This document shows, piece after piece, positions 23,610 to 31,528 of a DNA stretch of 64,000 nt. Origin of the DNA: Actinomycetota bacterium (GTDB taxonomy: Bacteria > Actinomycetota > Thermoleophilia > Solirubrobacterales > Solirubrobacteraceae); contig WLNJ01000006.1 in assembly GCA_009699865.1 (NCBI GenBank), forward strand, positions 1-64,000. The letters run 5' to 3'. The notes under the pieces were generated by a model that was not told the DNA's origin, ran no database searches, and was given only the letters and a program-made list of their open reading frames with translations. Every line of letters starts with the position of its first letter. Position 1 is the first letter of the stretch. Position numbers and translations under genes: made by a program.

Positions 23610-24773
23610 TCAGCCCCCGAAAGGCTGGGGGTCCTGCGGCTGGGCGTCAGGCTCAAGAAGTTGCTCGTACATCCGATACTTGCGGATGATCTTCCCGCCC
23701 ATTCCCTCCATCGCCCTATTCATCGGGATGTTTGTTTCCAAGATCCAGCCGGTCTCGCCCCAGGACTGAGGTGTGCGCTCTGCCGCGTCGTAGTGAAGCG
23801 CGTACATCTTGGCCGCCACCCCCGCATGCTGGTATTCCTTGCGCACGCCGAGCGCAAAGACCCGGACTCGGTCGATCTTGCGCTGATACCAAAGGGCTTT
23901 GAGCCAACCGAATGGAAGGAGACGGCCATTCAAGTGGGCCAGCACCTGGTTGAAGTCCGGGAGCGTAAGCGAGGCACCGACCACTTCCCCATCCTTCTCG
24001 GCGATGTAAGCCCAGTTCTTGTCCATGATTGGCTTGAGGTTCTTGGCGTAGTGAACGGCTTCCTCTCGCTCCACGGGAACGAAGGCCCAGTTACGAGCCC
24101 AGGCCTCGTTGTAGACCTCAATGAACTTGGGAATCTCATCCTTCAGCTTCCTCTTGTTCATCGGGCGTACGTCAATTCCAAACTTGGTCTTGACCTCATC
24201 GGCCATCTGGAAGATCGCCGGATGAACGCTGTCGCGGTCATCGACATAGAGGCTCCACATGTAGGTGTCCATTACCTTCTTCAGGCCAGTGCCCTCAAGC
24301 AGGCCAGGGTAATAAGGCATTGTCCAGTCCGTGAGAATTGATGGGGGCAGGTCGAACCCATCGATCAAGATTCCGCACTCGTCGTTCGTCGTAAAGCTCA
24401 TTGGGCCCACCACCCGGTCACGGCCCCGCTCGCGCAACCAGTCAGCGGCAGCTGTGATCAGCGCTGTGGCGGCTTCCTGGTCGTCTTCACACTCAAAGAA
24501 TCCAAAGAGGCCCCAGCGGTTGTCCTGGAAGTCGTTCAGGTTGCGATCAATGTGAGCGCTCAGCCGGCCGACCACCTTGCCATTCCTGCGGGCAAGGAAG
24601 TACTCGGCCTCGGCGTGATGGAAGAACGGGTTCTTCTTCCTGTTCAGAACCTGCTTGCGCTCAAATCTGAGCGGAGGCACCCACATCGGCTCGTTACGAT
24701 AGAGGCGATACGGAAACTCCACGAACGCCCTCATGTCCCTTCGGGACGCTGTTGGGGTTATCTCGACCGACAC
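23610..24773 (-). CDS. YghO / bacterial ceramide synthase-like N-acyltransferase
   Basis: A 387-aa protein of the GNAT superfamily, of the YghO-like group that includes the bacterial ceramide synthase (bCerS) of Caulobacter; this family link is from memory. Characteristic blocks are FVEFPYRLYRNEPMWVPPLR near the start, NPFFHHAEAEYFLARRNGKV, VGPMSFTTNDECGILIDGF, MPYYPGLLEGTGLKKVMDTY, and a C-terminal acetyltransferase half with RVFALGVRKEYQHAGVAAKM and GWILETNIPMNRAMEGMGG. The start is chosen at GTG 24773 (VSVEITPTASRRDM); GTG 24782 is possible. It is divergent, 23 bp apart, from a serine-palmitoyltransferase-like gene, which supports a sphingoid-base acylation role as a hypothesis. Confidence 0.72.
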   Translation of the reverse strand: MSVEITPTASRRDMRAFVEFPYRLYRNEPMWVPPLRFERKQVLNRKKNPFFHHAEAEYFLARRNGKVVGRLSAHIDRNLNDFQDNRWGLFGFFECEDDQEAATALITAAADWLRERGRDRVVGPMSFTTNDECGILIDGFDLPPSILTDWTMPYYPGLLEGTGLKKVMDTYMWSLYVDDRDSVHPAIFQMADEVKTKFGIDVRPMNKRKLKDEIPKFIEVYNEAWARNWAFVPVEREEAVHYAKNLKPIMDKNWAYIAEKDGEVVGASLTLPDFNQVLAHLNGRLLPFGWLKALWYQRKIDRVRVFALGVRKEYQHAGVAAKMYALHYDAAERTPQSWGETGWILETNIPMNRAMEGMGGKIIRKYRMYEQLLEPDAQPQDPQPFGG

Positions 24774-24796
24774 AAAAGGCACCCTACATCCCCACC

Positions 24797-26041
24797 ATGC
24801 CGACTCCACCTGATGTCTTCTCGAAGGTCCGAGGCCACGAACGCGAAGAGCAGCTCAAGGCTGCCCGCGACGCGGACCTTCTCCCTTACTTCCGTTTGGT
24901 GGAATCGCCGGCTGCTCCGATCGTTGAAATGGAGGGCTCTGAGCGCGTCATGCTCGGCTCAAATAACTACCTCGGGCTGACAGGCGACCCACGGGTCATC
25001 GAAGGCGCCCGAGCTGCCCTAGACAAGTACGGAACCGGATTGACTGGGTCACGTCTCCTGAACGGCACCACCCCACTCCATGTGGAGCTAGAGGAGCACC
25101 TAGCTCTCTGGATGGGGACGGAGGACGTCATCGTGTTCACCACCGGCCATCAGGCCAACATGGGGGCACTTGGGACCCTTCTCGGCGTGGGTGACACCGT
25201 CGTTGTTGACTCGGCCGCGCACGCGTCAATCCTCGACGGGATCATGCTCTCCAAGGCCAAGCTTCGGCCCTTCAGGCACAACCGACTGGACAAGCTGGAA
25301 CGCCAACTTCAGCGTGCGTCCGAAGACGGGGGCGGAGTACTTGTGGTCGCTGAGGGCCTTTACTCAATGGAGGGTGATGTTGGCCCGTTGCCCGAGATCG
25401 CCGATCTCGCCAAGCAGTACGGGGCGAGGTTCATGGTTGACGAGGCTCATTCGGTTGGCGTCCTGGGAGCAACTGGAACCGGTGCGAGTGAGATGTTTGG
25501 CATCACCGACAAGGTTGACCTTCGGATGGGGACATTTTCGAAGTCATTTGCTTCCTGTGGAGGGTTCATCGCCGGCGATGCGGATGTCGTTGACTACCTG
25601 CGTGTATCTAGCCGCTCGTACATCTTCACCGCATCCGGAGTACCCGCAGCGCTTGGCGCCACCAATGCTGCCCTCAAGATCATCGACTCAGATGAGGGGA
25701 AGGAGCTTTTTGCCCGTCTGCTTCAGAACGCCCGCAGGCTTGCGGATGGGCTGGAGGCCATTGGCTTCAGTGTGATCCGAAGCGAGGGAGACCTAGTGAC
25801 ACCAGTCGTTCCTGTCTTGGTGGAGGACGACTGGAAAGCCATTCTCCTCTGGAAGGCGCTCTACGACGCTGGCGTCTTCGTCAATGTCGCGATCCACCCC
25901 GCTGTCCCTCCGGGTGGAGCCCTCTTGCGCACTAGCGTCATGGCGACCCATGACGACGCGGTCATTGATCGCGCACTTGGCGCTTTCGCGTCCGTCAAGA
26001 AGACATTCGAAGCCGAACACGGGCCTCTCCCTTCGGACTGA
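24797..26041 (+). CDS. Alpha-oxoamine synthase, serine palmitoyltransferase-like
   Basis: A 414-aa PLP enzyme of the group with Spt, BioF and Kbl, which condense an amino acid with an acyl-CoA. Seen are LGSNNYLGLTGDPRV, GTGLTGSRLLNGTTPLHVEL, TTGHQANMGALGTLL, AEGLYSMEGDVGPLPEI, DEAHSVGVLG and the PLP lysine in MGTFSKSFASCGGF (about residue 249). The TFSKS form with ASxGGF after it is typical of serine palmitoyltransferases, whereas BioF and Kbl usually have TLGKA. No biotin or threonine-degradation genes are close; the divergent neighbour is a ceramide-synthase-like acyltransferase. The Met at 24797 is the first that avoids overlap. Confidence 0.8.
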   Translation: MPTPPDVFSKVRGHEREEQLKAARDADLLPYFRLVESPAAPIVEMEGSERVMLGSNNYLGLTGDPRVIEGARAALDKYGTGLTGSRLLNGTTPLHVELEEHLALWMGTEDVIVFTTGHQANMGALGTLLGVGDTVVVDSAAHASILDGIMLSKAKLRPFRHNRLDKLERQLQRASEDGGGVLVVAEGLYSMEGDVGPLPEIADLAKQYGARFMVDEAHSVGVLGATGTGASEMFGITDKVDLRMGTFSKSFASCGGFIAGDADVVDYLRVSSRSYIFTASGVPAALGATNAALKIIDSDEGKELFARLLQNARRLADGLEAIGFSVIRSEGDLVTPVVPVLVEDDWKAILLWKALYDAGVFVNVAIHPAVPPGGALLRTSVMATHDDAVIDRALGAFASVKKTFEAEHGPLPSD

Positions 26042-26222
26042 CACGCCGTCAGGTTGGAAGAGTCCGTTCGGATGGGCTCAATCTCTCACGTAATACCAGC
26101 AAAGAGCGAATGTTCTGAGGCTCGGGGACTTGCGGGTGGCCGCCTTTCGTATAAGTTCCCTCCTGTCTCCGGTGGTCGTTGGAGGACGTCACTTGGAGAG
26201 GTCATTTTTGGATGAAAACGCA

Positions 26223-26240
26223 GGGCGGCCCCCGCCGCCC
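26223..26240. terminator. GC hairpin in the leader between the Spt-like gene and mihF
   Basis: A perfect 7-bp stem GGGCGGC/GCCGCCC with a CCCC loop in the 262-bp gap 26042-26303. It could end transcription of the Spt-like gene (about 180 bp after its stop) or be part of the mihF 5' leader. No U tract follows. The rest of the gap shows no further gene. Confidence 0.35.
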
Positions 26241-26303
26241 CGGGCGTAGCCTTCCCTACCGGGAGTGAGTGCTAACGCCCTACAACATGGGAGGAATTTC
26301 AAT

Positions 26304-26651
26304 ATGAGCGTCAAGTCACAGCCCCGAGCAAAAGCAGAGCCTCAGCACCTGGTGGCCCTCGCCAGAGCGAACCGCGTTCGCCTAGCCCGAGCGGCGCTCA
26401 AACGAAACATTGCCTCCGCGGACACCGAGGTCGCAGGAGTCCTTCTCAGCAACCCTTGGGAAGTCGAAAGCATGACTGTCGCCGACCTTCTGTCATGCCA
26501 GCGCCGCTGGGGAGTAACGCGCTGCCGACGCTTCCTGGCCAAGTCCCGAATTTCAGAGACCCGCACTGTTGGCACGCTCACGCAACGCCAGCGGACTGAA
26601 CTTGCCGACCGCCTTCAGACCGAACCGAACCTGAAGTCCGTCAGCTCCTAG
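26304..26651 (+). CDS. mihF: Integration host factor, actinobacterial type (mIHF)
   Basis: A 115-aa basic nucleoid protein of the mIHF family, which bends DNA through a helix-two-turn-helix unrelated to the HU-type IHF. The long first helix (LVALARANRVRLARAALKRN) is followed by the DNA-binding part VADLLSCQRRWGVTRCRRFL and the end RTVGTLTQRQRTELADRL, all in family order. The Met at 26304 is preceded by a strong ribosome-binding site GGGAGGAA at 26289-26296. In many actinobacteria mihF stands before gmk and rpoZ; here the downstream gene is convergent and unrelated, overlapping the mihF end by 4 nt. Confidence 0.85.
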   Translation: MSVKSQPRAKAEPQHLVALARANRVRLARAALKRNIASADTEVAGVLLSNPWEVESMTVADLLSCQRRWGVTRCRRFLAKSRISETRTVGTLTQRQRTELADRLQTEPNLKSVSS

Positions 26652-27133
26652 AGGTCCCTGTCGGCCTGCCTACGGCTGAAGTCAGACCGAAGGGGCAGGT
26701 AGCAGGCGATTAGCAACCCCACTGCGGCAGGTGGGATAACAACTCCTGGAGCGCCAACGAGCGCCAGCAGGCCAACGAGAACGGCGGCCGGCAGGCCAGC
26801 AAGAACCGCGGCGTGAGAACGGAACCCGGCGCGGTGCTCACGTAACGCCTGCTCAAAACCAGCAACCGATCCGAGCAGAAGGCCCACAATGAGAATCGCC
26901 GTGCCCGTGCGCCCTCCGGTCAGGAACCCTCCCACAGCCATCAAGAGGCCGACCCCGACAGCTATCTCAGTCAGGGGCAATGGAGCCCACGGTGGTGGGG
27001 GTGCACCATCATTGACGGCAGCGTCGAGCTCAGGGGGCTGGAGCGCGGAGCCAGAGCTAGCAGGCCTACCGCTGGATGGGAGCCTTGGAGGCTGAGTAGG
27101 AGCCCCTGAGCGACCGCGAGAACGCTTCCCCAT
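26648..27133 (-). CDS. Small membrane protein of unknown function
   Basis: A 161-aa protein: a basic, Pro/Ser-rich cytoplasmic start (residues 1-50) and four hydrophobic segments (ITEIAVGVGLLMAVGGFL-like near 56-72, AILIVGLLLGSVAGF, AVLAGLPAAVLVGLLALVGA and VIPPAAVGLLIACYLPL). The end is basic. It stands 11 bp downstream of the 168-aa gene at 27145 and on the same strand as the mce operon, so it may be its last gene. No family is recognised. Confidence 0.6.
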   Translation of the reverse strand: MGKRSRGRSGAPTQPPRLPSSGRPASSGSALQPPELDAAVNDGAPPPPWAPLPLTEIAVGVGLLMAVGGFLTGGRTGTAILIVGLLLGSVAGFEQALREHRAGFRSHAAVLAGLPAAVLVGLLALVGAPGVVIPPAAVGLLIACYLPLRSDFSRRQADRDL

Positions 27134-27144
27134 CTAGTGGGCCC

Positions 27145-27651
27145 TCACTGTCCGTCGAGAGCGCGGCGCTTGCCGCTGTCGCCGGATAAGGGACAACCGG
27201 ATGAGATCTTCACGTGCCACCAGCCGGCGAGCATGCCGATCAGTCCAAGCCGTGGGCGGACATGCCAGTGACCGCATCCAACTAAACCTGCATCCTCACG
27301 CGAGACCCGCAGCCACCGGTAGGCCTTTGGGTCAGCGAGCATCAGCTCCACTTGCCCCCTGGCGTCTGCCTCGCGCTGCCTCAACTGGGTCAGCGTCCGG
27401 CGAGCGTCCTCAAGTCGGTTTGCCATCAGGTCTCTGCGGCCTTCAAGCGCTGCGAGCGGTTGCAGCCTTGGGACCGTGCCCGGCACAGCGGGAAGCTCAA
27501 GCGCAACTGGGTGAGCCTGAGCAACAAGTAGCGCCGTTTGGGCTTCAAGCTTGGCTATCTGGGCCCGGAGCGCACTCCGCGCGCCGCGCTCAGCCTCGAG
27601 GGTCGAGGAGACCCTTGGGACAAGCTCGGGTGCTGGTGCAGTTACGCTCAC
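27145..27651 (-). CDS. Coiled-coil protein with a Cys/His/Trp-rich C-terminal motif
   Basis: A 168-aa protein. Residues about 15-115 are helical with heptads (ALRAQIAKLEAQTALLVAQA and LMANRLEDARRTLTQLRQRE). The C-terminal part is quite different and looks strongly constrained: AGLVGCGHWHVRPRLGLIGM, then LAGWWHVKISSGCPLS. The CGHWHV...WWHVKISSGC arrangement supplies two Cys and three His, which might bind a metal. I have an impression of similar endings in other Thermoleophilia proteins but cannot name a family. It lies 47 bp after the B3/B4-domain gene in the mce direction. Confidence 0.6.
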   Translation of the reverse strand: MSVTAPAPELVPRVSSTLEAERGARSALRAQIAKLEAQTALLVAQAHPVALELPAVPGTVPRLQPLAALEGRRDLMANRLEDARRTLTQLRQREADARGQVELMLADPKAYRWLRVSREDAGLVGCGHWHVRPRLGLIGMLAGWWHVKISSGCPLSGDSGKRRALDGQ

Positions 27652-27698
27652 GACACCTCGAGGGTACCAGCGGCAACCACGGACAGCGCCACCTCTTT

Positions 27699-28325
27699 TC
27701 AGGGCGATTGGCAGAGCTCAGCAGCCCGCTCAAGGGCAAGCGCGCAGACCTCTGCGAGAACCCCTGGAGCAACTAAGGCAACAACCACGTACGACCTGCA
27801 CTTCTTCGATACCACTGCCTCGGCTACCGGCTCACCGAACAGGACGCAAACGGGAAGTTCTCCGTTGAAGATCGAGACGGCTCCTGTTTGCTTGTCAACG
27901 TCTAAGGACAGGGCGGGGCCGGCGGCCAGCTCACCGGCTTCAGCCTCAACTGGTTCTAAGGCGAGGGCCCACAGCGGGACTCCTGTTTCCAGAGTGGCCA
28001 GCGCTAGGGCATCGCCTGGAATTCCCGCTGGCCGGAAGCCGCCCTCCAACAGACGCCTTCTGACGATCGATTCAAGAGTTCCGGAGCCAGAGTCCGGATC
28101 CATTCCCAGCTGGGCTCTGAGGGCCCTGTAATGGGCTGCAATGGGTTCTGTGGTTGCGAGAACTGCGGTCGCGCCTGTAATTCGGTCTGCGGCGTGGTCC
28201 AGTTCGAGCTGAAGTCCCAGCGAATCCGGGCGCGCAGCCCCCTCGACCGGAACCCAGAGGATCCCAATGCCGGGGAGTTCCGCAGCCAACTCCTCGGTGA
28301 CGCTGCCCCGGATTGCCTCCATCAC
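27699..28325 (-). CDS. B3/B4 (phenylalanyl-tRNA synthetase beta-like) domain protein
   Basis: A 208-aa soluble protein with the B3/B4 tRNA-binding-type fold as a stand-alone protein (the COG3382 group). The pattern is HYRALRAQLGMDPDSGSGTL with SIVRRRLLEGGF, where the family has YRxLGVDPxxxRPSxEAL, then LALATLETGVPLWALALE where it has NxxSLxxxxPxGxYD. Late residues (VVSKKCRSYVVVALVAPG) fit the closing strands. Such proteins are thought to edit or sense small molecules or mischarged tRNA; the function is not known. It overlaps the thioredoxin-fold gene by 4 nt and so is part of the mce transcript. Confidence 0.65.
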   Translation of the reverse strand: MMEAIRGSVTEELAAELPGIGILWVPVEGAARPDSLGLQLELDHAADRITGATAVLATTEPIAAHYRALRAQLGMDPDSGSGTLESIVRRRLLEGGFRPAGIPGDALALATLETGVPLWALALEPVEAEAGELAAGPALSLDVDKQTGAVSIFNGELPVCVLFGEPVAEAVVSKKCRSYVVVALVAPGVLAEVCALALERAAELCQSP

Positions 28326-28891
28326 TGAAGCAGCTCGGAGACCTTGTTGGCAAGCCAGGCAGGATTTGTTGTGTCAGACCCGATCAGAGTCCCACGGACC
28401 TCACCTCCGCGGGAAGCCACAACAACTGTCGGGCAGACAGCGATTCCGTAACGCGTAGACAGTGCCCCGTCCCGGTCCTGCACGACGGTCACACCGGGAG
28501 CCCGTAGCGCAAACTTGCGCAGCTGGCTCCGTGAGCCTTGCAGTCCGACCAGAACGGGAGTTGCCCCCGAATATTCGAGGTGGCGGAAGGAATCGGCTAG
28601 GCCGGCGCAGTCTTTGTCGGAGACCGTCACAAACCCAATAATCATTGGTCCCGCCTTGAGCGCGGAGCAGGATGTGAAAGCACCCTTCAGCTTGACCCCA
28701 CAGGCCGAATCAGAAATGTTGACATCTCCCACGAGGGTCGACAGGGCAAGCGGTGCTGCAAACACTGGCATCGAACTCCCCACAGCAGGCCCTCGAGCCC
28801 CACTCCCCTTGTGCTCGGAGGTTGCGACCAGGATCGAGACCCCGATGACTGCAAGGACGACAACCCCGACTAGCCTGGATTGCCTTTTCAC
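28322..28891 (-). CDS. Exported thioredoxin-fold protein without CxxC
   Basis: A 189-aa protein with an N-terminal membrane anchor or signal (LVGVVVLAVIGVSILVATS, residues 7-25). The remainder follows the TlpA/redoxin layout: a first strand region with PMIIGFVTVSDKDCAGLADS in place of the usual FWATWCxxC, a middle strand GATPVLVGLQG, and the cis-Pro loop in YGIAVCPTVVVASRGGEV. The CxxC pair is absent; single Cys remain in DKDC and AVCPT, so a mechanism with isolated Cys or only binding is possible. It starts with GTG at 28891, overlapping the MMPL stop by one base. Its partners may be the Cys-containing MCE proteins of the operon. Confidence 0.72.
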   Translation of the reverse strand: MKRQSRLVGVVVLAVIGVSILVATSEHKGSGARGPAVGSSMPVFAAPLALSTLVGDVNISDSACGVKLKGAFTSCSALKAGPMIIGFVTVSDKDCAGLADSFRHLEYSGATPVLVGLQGSRSQLRKFALRAPGVTVVQDRDGALSTRYGIAVCPTVVVASRGGEVRGTLIGSDTTNPAWLANKVSELLQ

Positions 28892-31494
28892 TAGGCCTGA
28901 TTCCCCCGCCGGTCAAGCACTCTGACCATTGCCGGAACGATGATCACCACTGCTGCCAGCGCCACAAGGAGATCAACAACCGTGGCCAATCCAAAGTCGC
29001 GCAGAACTCGGATATCGCTCAGGAGCAGAACTCCAAAACCAGTGATCACAGTTAGAGCTGAGACGCCGATAGCCCGACCCGTCGTCGCAAAGGCGTGCGT
29101 CAGCGCGTCCTCCACGCCTACTCCCTTCAGCTGTTCAGCCCGCGAACGCTCGGATAGCAACACCGCGAATTCAGTTCCGATGGCGATGACCAGAGCACCG
29201 AGCGCCGCTGACAGAGGATTGAGGTCAATCCCCAAGATCCACAGAGCGAGCGTGGCCCAACCAGTTGCGAGCGCAGTTGCCGCGATCGGAACCGCGATGC
29301 GTCGCGCTGACCGAAGGGCAACAAACAGAACTAGAGCCGCTCCGAGAAGAGCGACCAAGGTAATCAGCCTCCGGGACCCGGCATCTGAGAGACGCTCGTT
29401 TGCTGAAGCAGTTATCACCGGCAGGCCGCCCACCTGTGCCGTAATCCCAGCCGGGGCAGTCTTGGCCCGCTCGCGCAAGTCATCAAACACTGCCTGTTGG
29501 TCCGCCAGCGGCATCAGCCTCACGCCGAAGCTGGTCAGCACCGCATCACCGTTGGCAGTGATTACCGCCGACTTGAAGTATTCGGGGACCGCGTCAAGGG
29601 CCGCCTTGGTCTCGGCTGGCGACCCACTCCCACTGACAAGGTCAGTGAGTGAGACACCCGGGCATAGCGCAGCCCCACGGCAACCAGTCTTGGGCGAATA
29701 ACCCCAGCGCTGCAAGGCACCAGACTCAACACCGGCTAACCATTTCAGCGTCGCGGGATCAGTTACCCCTGTTCCCGTCAGAAGTAGATCCACCTCACCA
29801 GCAACACCTGTCTGGGCCTGGAGCGCTTCAAGGTTCCTCAGCGCTGGCGTCCCTGACGGAACAAGCCTCGTAATGTCGGACTCCACCGCCAGGTTCCCCT
29901 CCACGGCCCACCCGGCCAGCGATAGCGCCAGAGCTACAAGGAGGACTCGCCCGGGATTACGCACCAAGAGCCCCGCAACAGTCGAGCCGCGGTCCTTGCC
30001 CTTCAGGCGCTGACCGACCGGCGCGACCAGCCCCTTGATCCCAAGTCCCGCAGAGTCAATCCAGTCCGCTGCCCGTCCAGTGAGGTTGGGCGCAGCTAAC
30101 CCGCCGGCCAAGCCAGCTGACCCAACAGCGAACGCCGCTACGAGAGCAATTCCAACTCCTGCCACGAGAACAAGGCCAAAGCCTCTCACCATGGGCACAG
30201 GCGACAGCATCAGGGCTAGGAACCCGGCTGCGGTCGCCATCGCGGCAGCAACGATTGGAGGCCCGGCAACCCCAGTCGCCTGGACAACGCTTTCCTCCAC
30301 AGACGCCCCGACCGACTGCTCCAACTCAATTGCCCGGGCCTGAAGCTGCACCGCGTAGTCAACTGCCAAGCCGATCAGGACGGGAACGCCACCGACTGCC
30401 GCAACCGTGAAGGAAAGGCCGAGGATGGCCATTCCTCCGAAGACCAAAGACGTGGTCAGCAGGGCAAGCAGGAGCGGGAGAAGCCTTGCTCGGACTGGAA
30501 ACGCCAACCCAAGGGCAAGCGCCATCAGGAGTGCCGCCGCAAGGAGCAATGGAAGTGCACCTGCCGCAACCTCATCGGCGAGCGAGTCAGCCAACACGCT
30601 GGCGCCAGTAACGACGTACTGCCCGCTGCGGAGATGGAAGTCTGGCATCCGAGTTGCTGCCTCAACATTCTTAACGAGTTCCCGCTTGGCGGCATCGGTC
30701 AGACCCGTTCGTGGACGCACCTGAATCAAGGCGGCCTCAGCTGACGGGAACAATCCGGAGAATTGAGCTTTGGGCTGCCCTACCCCGCGACTGGCATCAA
30801 ACGCAACCAGCGAAACAAAGTCCTGGTTAGCGATGCTGGGAAGACCCTTAATCCCCGTCTGGACCTGAAGCCTCGCAAGTAATGCGGCTGACTTTCTCTG
30901 CTCAGCCTCACCGGCTGCTGCCGCGGCTGCCGCAGACTCCTGCTGAGTCTTTCCTGCTGCTAGAGCCTCACGGCGGGCCTTGGCCGATGCGGTCTCGACT
31001 CGGATCGCAGCTCCCTTCAGCTCCGTGCTCAGCGCAGCGGTTAGCTGGTTAGCGGCCTCGTTGATAAAGGTTGCTGGTCCGTAGACACGCTTGACCGACC
31101 CGCTCTTGGCGATCCTCGCGCAGGGACTAGCCGCGCCGCCATATGGCTGGGCGCCCTTGGGAACATGCCCCCCTAGACAGCCCTCTAGTTGCAGTAGCCG
31201 GCCGATGTCCGTCGTCAGCAGAAGCACGCGCAGGTTCTCCTGCGCCATCACAGCAATAGTGTCGTCGCCGAACCTTGCCCGAATCTGATCTGTCGACGCT
31301 GCCGCCGCGCTGGCCTTGGGGACTAGCGAATCCGTGCCCGCAGAAGGCTTCAAGCCGAAGAGCGCTGCGCCAGCAAAGCTCAGCCCCAGCAAAACCGCGA
31401 AGAGCGCAACAACCCGCCTGTTGGCTGCGCAGAAATGTGAGAGCGCAGTCAGTGCCGATGACAGACGGCCAGTCTGTTCTGGGGTTTGGGACAT
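28891..31494 (-). CDS. MMPL/RND family lipid transporter
   Basis: An 867-aa membrane protein in two similar halves, each with one TM helix, a periplasmic-type domain and a bundle of five more TM helices. TM1 is near residues 28-48; the first bundle contains PVLIGLAVDYAVQLQARA and the second LGALVIAIGTEFAVLLSERS, both the GxxxDY/GTEF type of motif in TM4 that carries charge for proton coupling in MmpL/HpnN proteins. The first extracytoplasmic domain has a coiled-coil stretch rich in Ala/Glu/Lys (about 170-205) and a Cys pair. It is encoded 34 bp after the last MCE gene, which suggests lipid handling together with the Mce complex. Confidence 0.88.
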   Translation of the reverse strand: MSQTPEQTGRLSSALTALSHFCAANRRVVALFAVLLGLSFAGAALFGLKPSAGTDSLVPKASAAAASTDQIRARFGDDTIAVMAQENLRVLLLTTDIGRLLQLEGCLGGHVPKGAQPYGGAASPCARIAKSGSVKRVYGPATFINEAANQLTAALSTELKGAAIRVETASAKARREALAAGKTQQESAAAAAAAGEAEQRKSAALLARLQVQTGIKGLPSIANQDFVSLVAFDASRGVGQPKAQFSGLFPSAEAALIQVRPRTGLTDAAKRELVKNVEAATRMPDFHLRSGQYVVTGASVLADSLADEVAAGALPLLLAAALLMALALGLAFPVRARLLPLLLALLTTSLVFGGMAILGLSFTVAAVGGVPVLIGLAVDYAVQLQARAIELEQSVGASVEESVVQATGVAGPPIVAAAMATAAGFLALMLSPVPMVRGFGLVLVAGVGIALVAAFAVGSAGLAGGLAAPNLTGRAADWIDSAGLGIKGLVAPVGQRLKGKDRGSTVAGLLVRNPGRVLLVALALSLAGWAVEGNLAVESDITRLVPSGTPALRNLEALQAQTGVAGEVDLLLTGTGVTDPATLKWLAGVESGALQRWGYSPKTGCRGAALCPGVSLTDLVSGSGSPAETKAALDAVPEYFKSAVITANGDAVLTSFGVRLMPLADQQAVFDDLRERAKTAPAGITAQVGGLPVITASANERLSDAGSRRLITLVALLGAALVLFVALRSARRIAVPIAATALATGWATLALWILGIDLNPLSAALGALVIAIGTEFAVLLSERSRAEQLKGVGVEDALTHAFATTGRAIGVSALTVITGFGVLLLSDIRVLRDFGLATVVDLLVALAAVVIIVPAMVRVLDRRGNQA

Positions 31495-31528
31495 AGCCGG
31501 CTGACCGCCTCAGACCCTCAGCGCGTGC

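Noticed and set aside
24331-24440. A TTCGAACC-like stretch that might be a tRNA T-loop
   Set aside because: It lies within the acyltransferase-like gene and has no cloverleaf arms around it.
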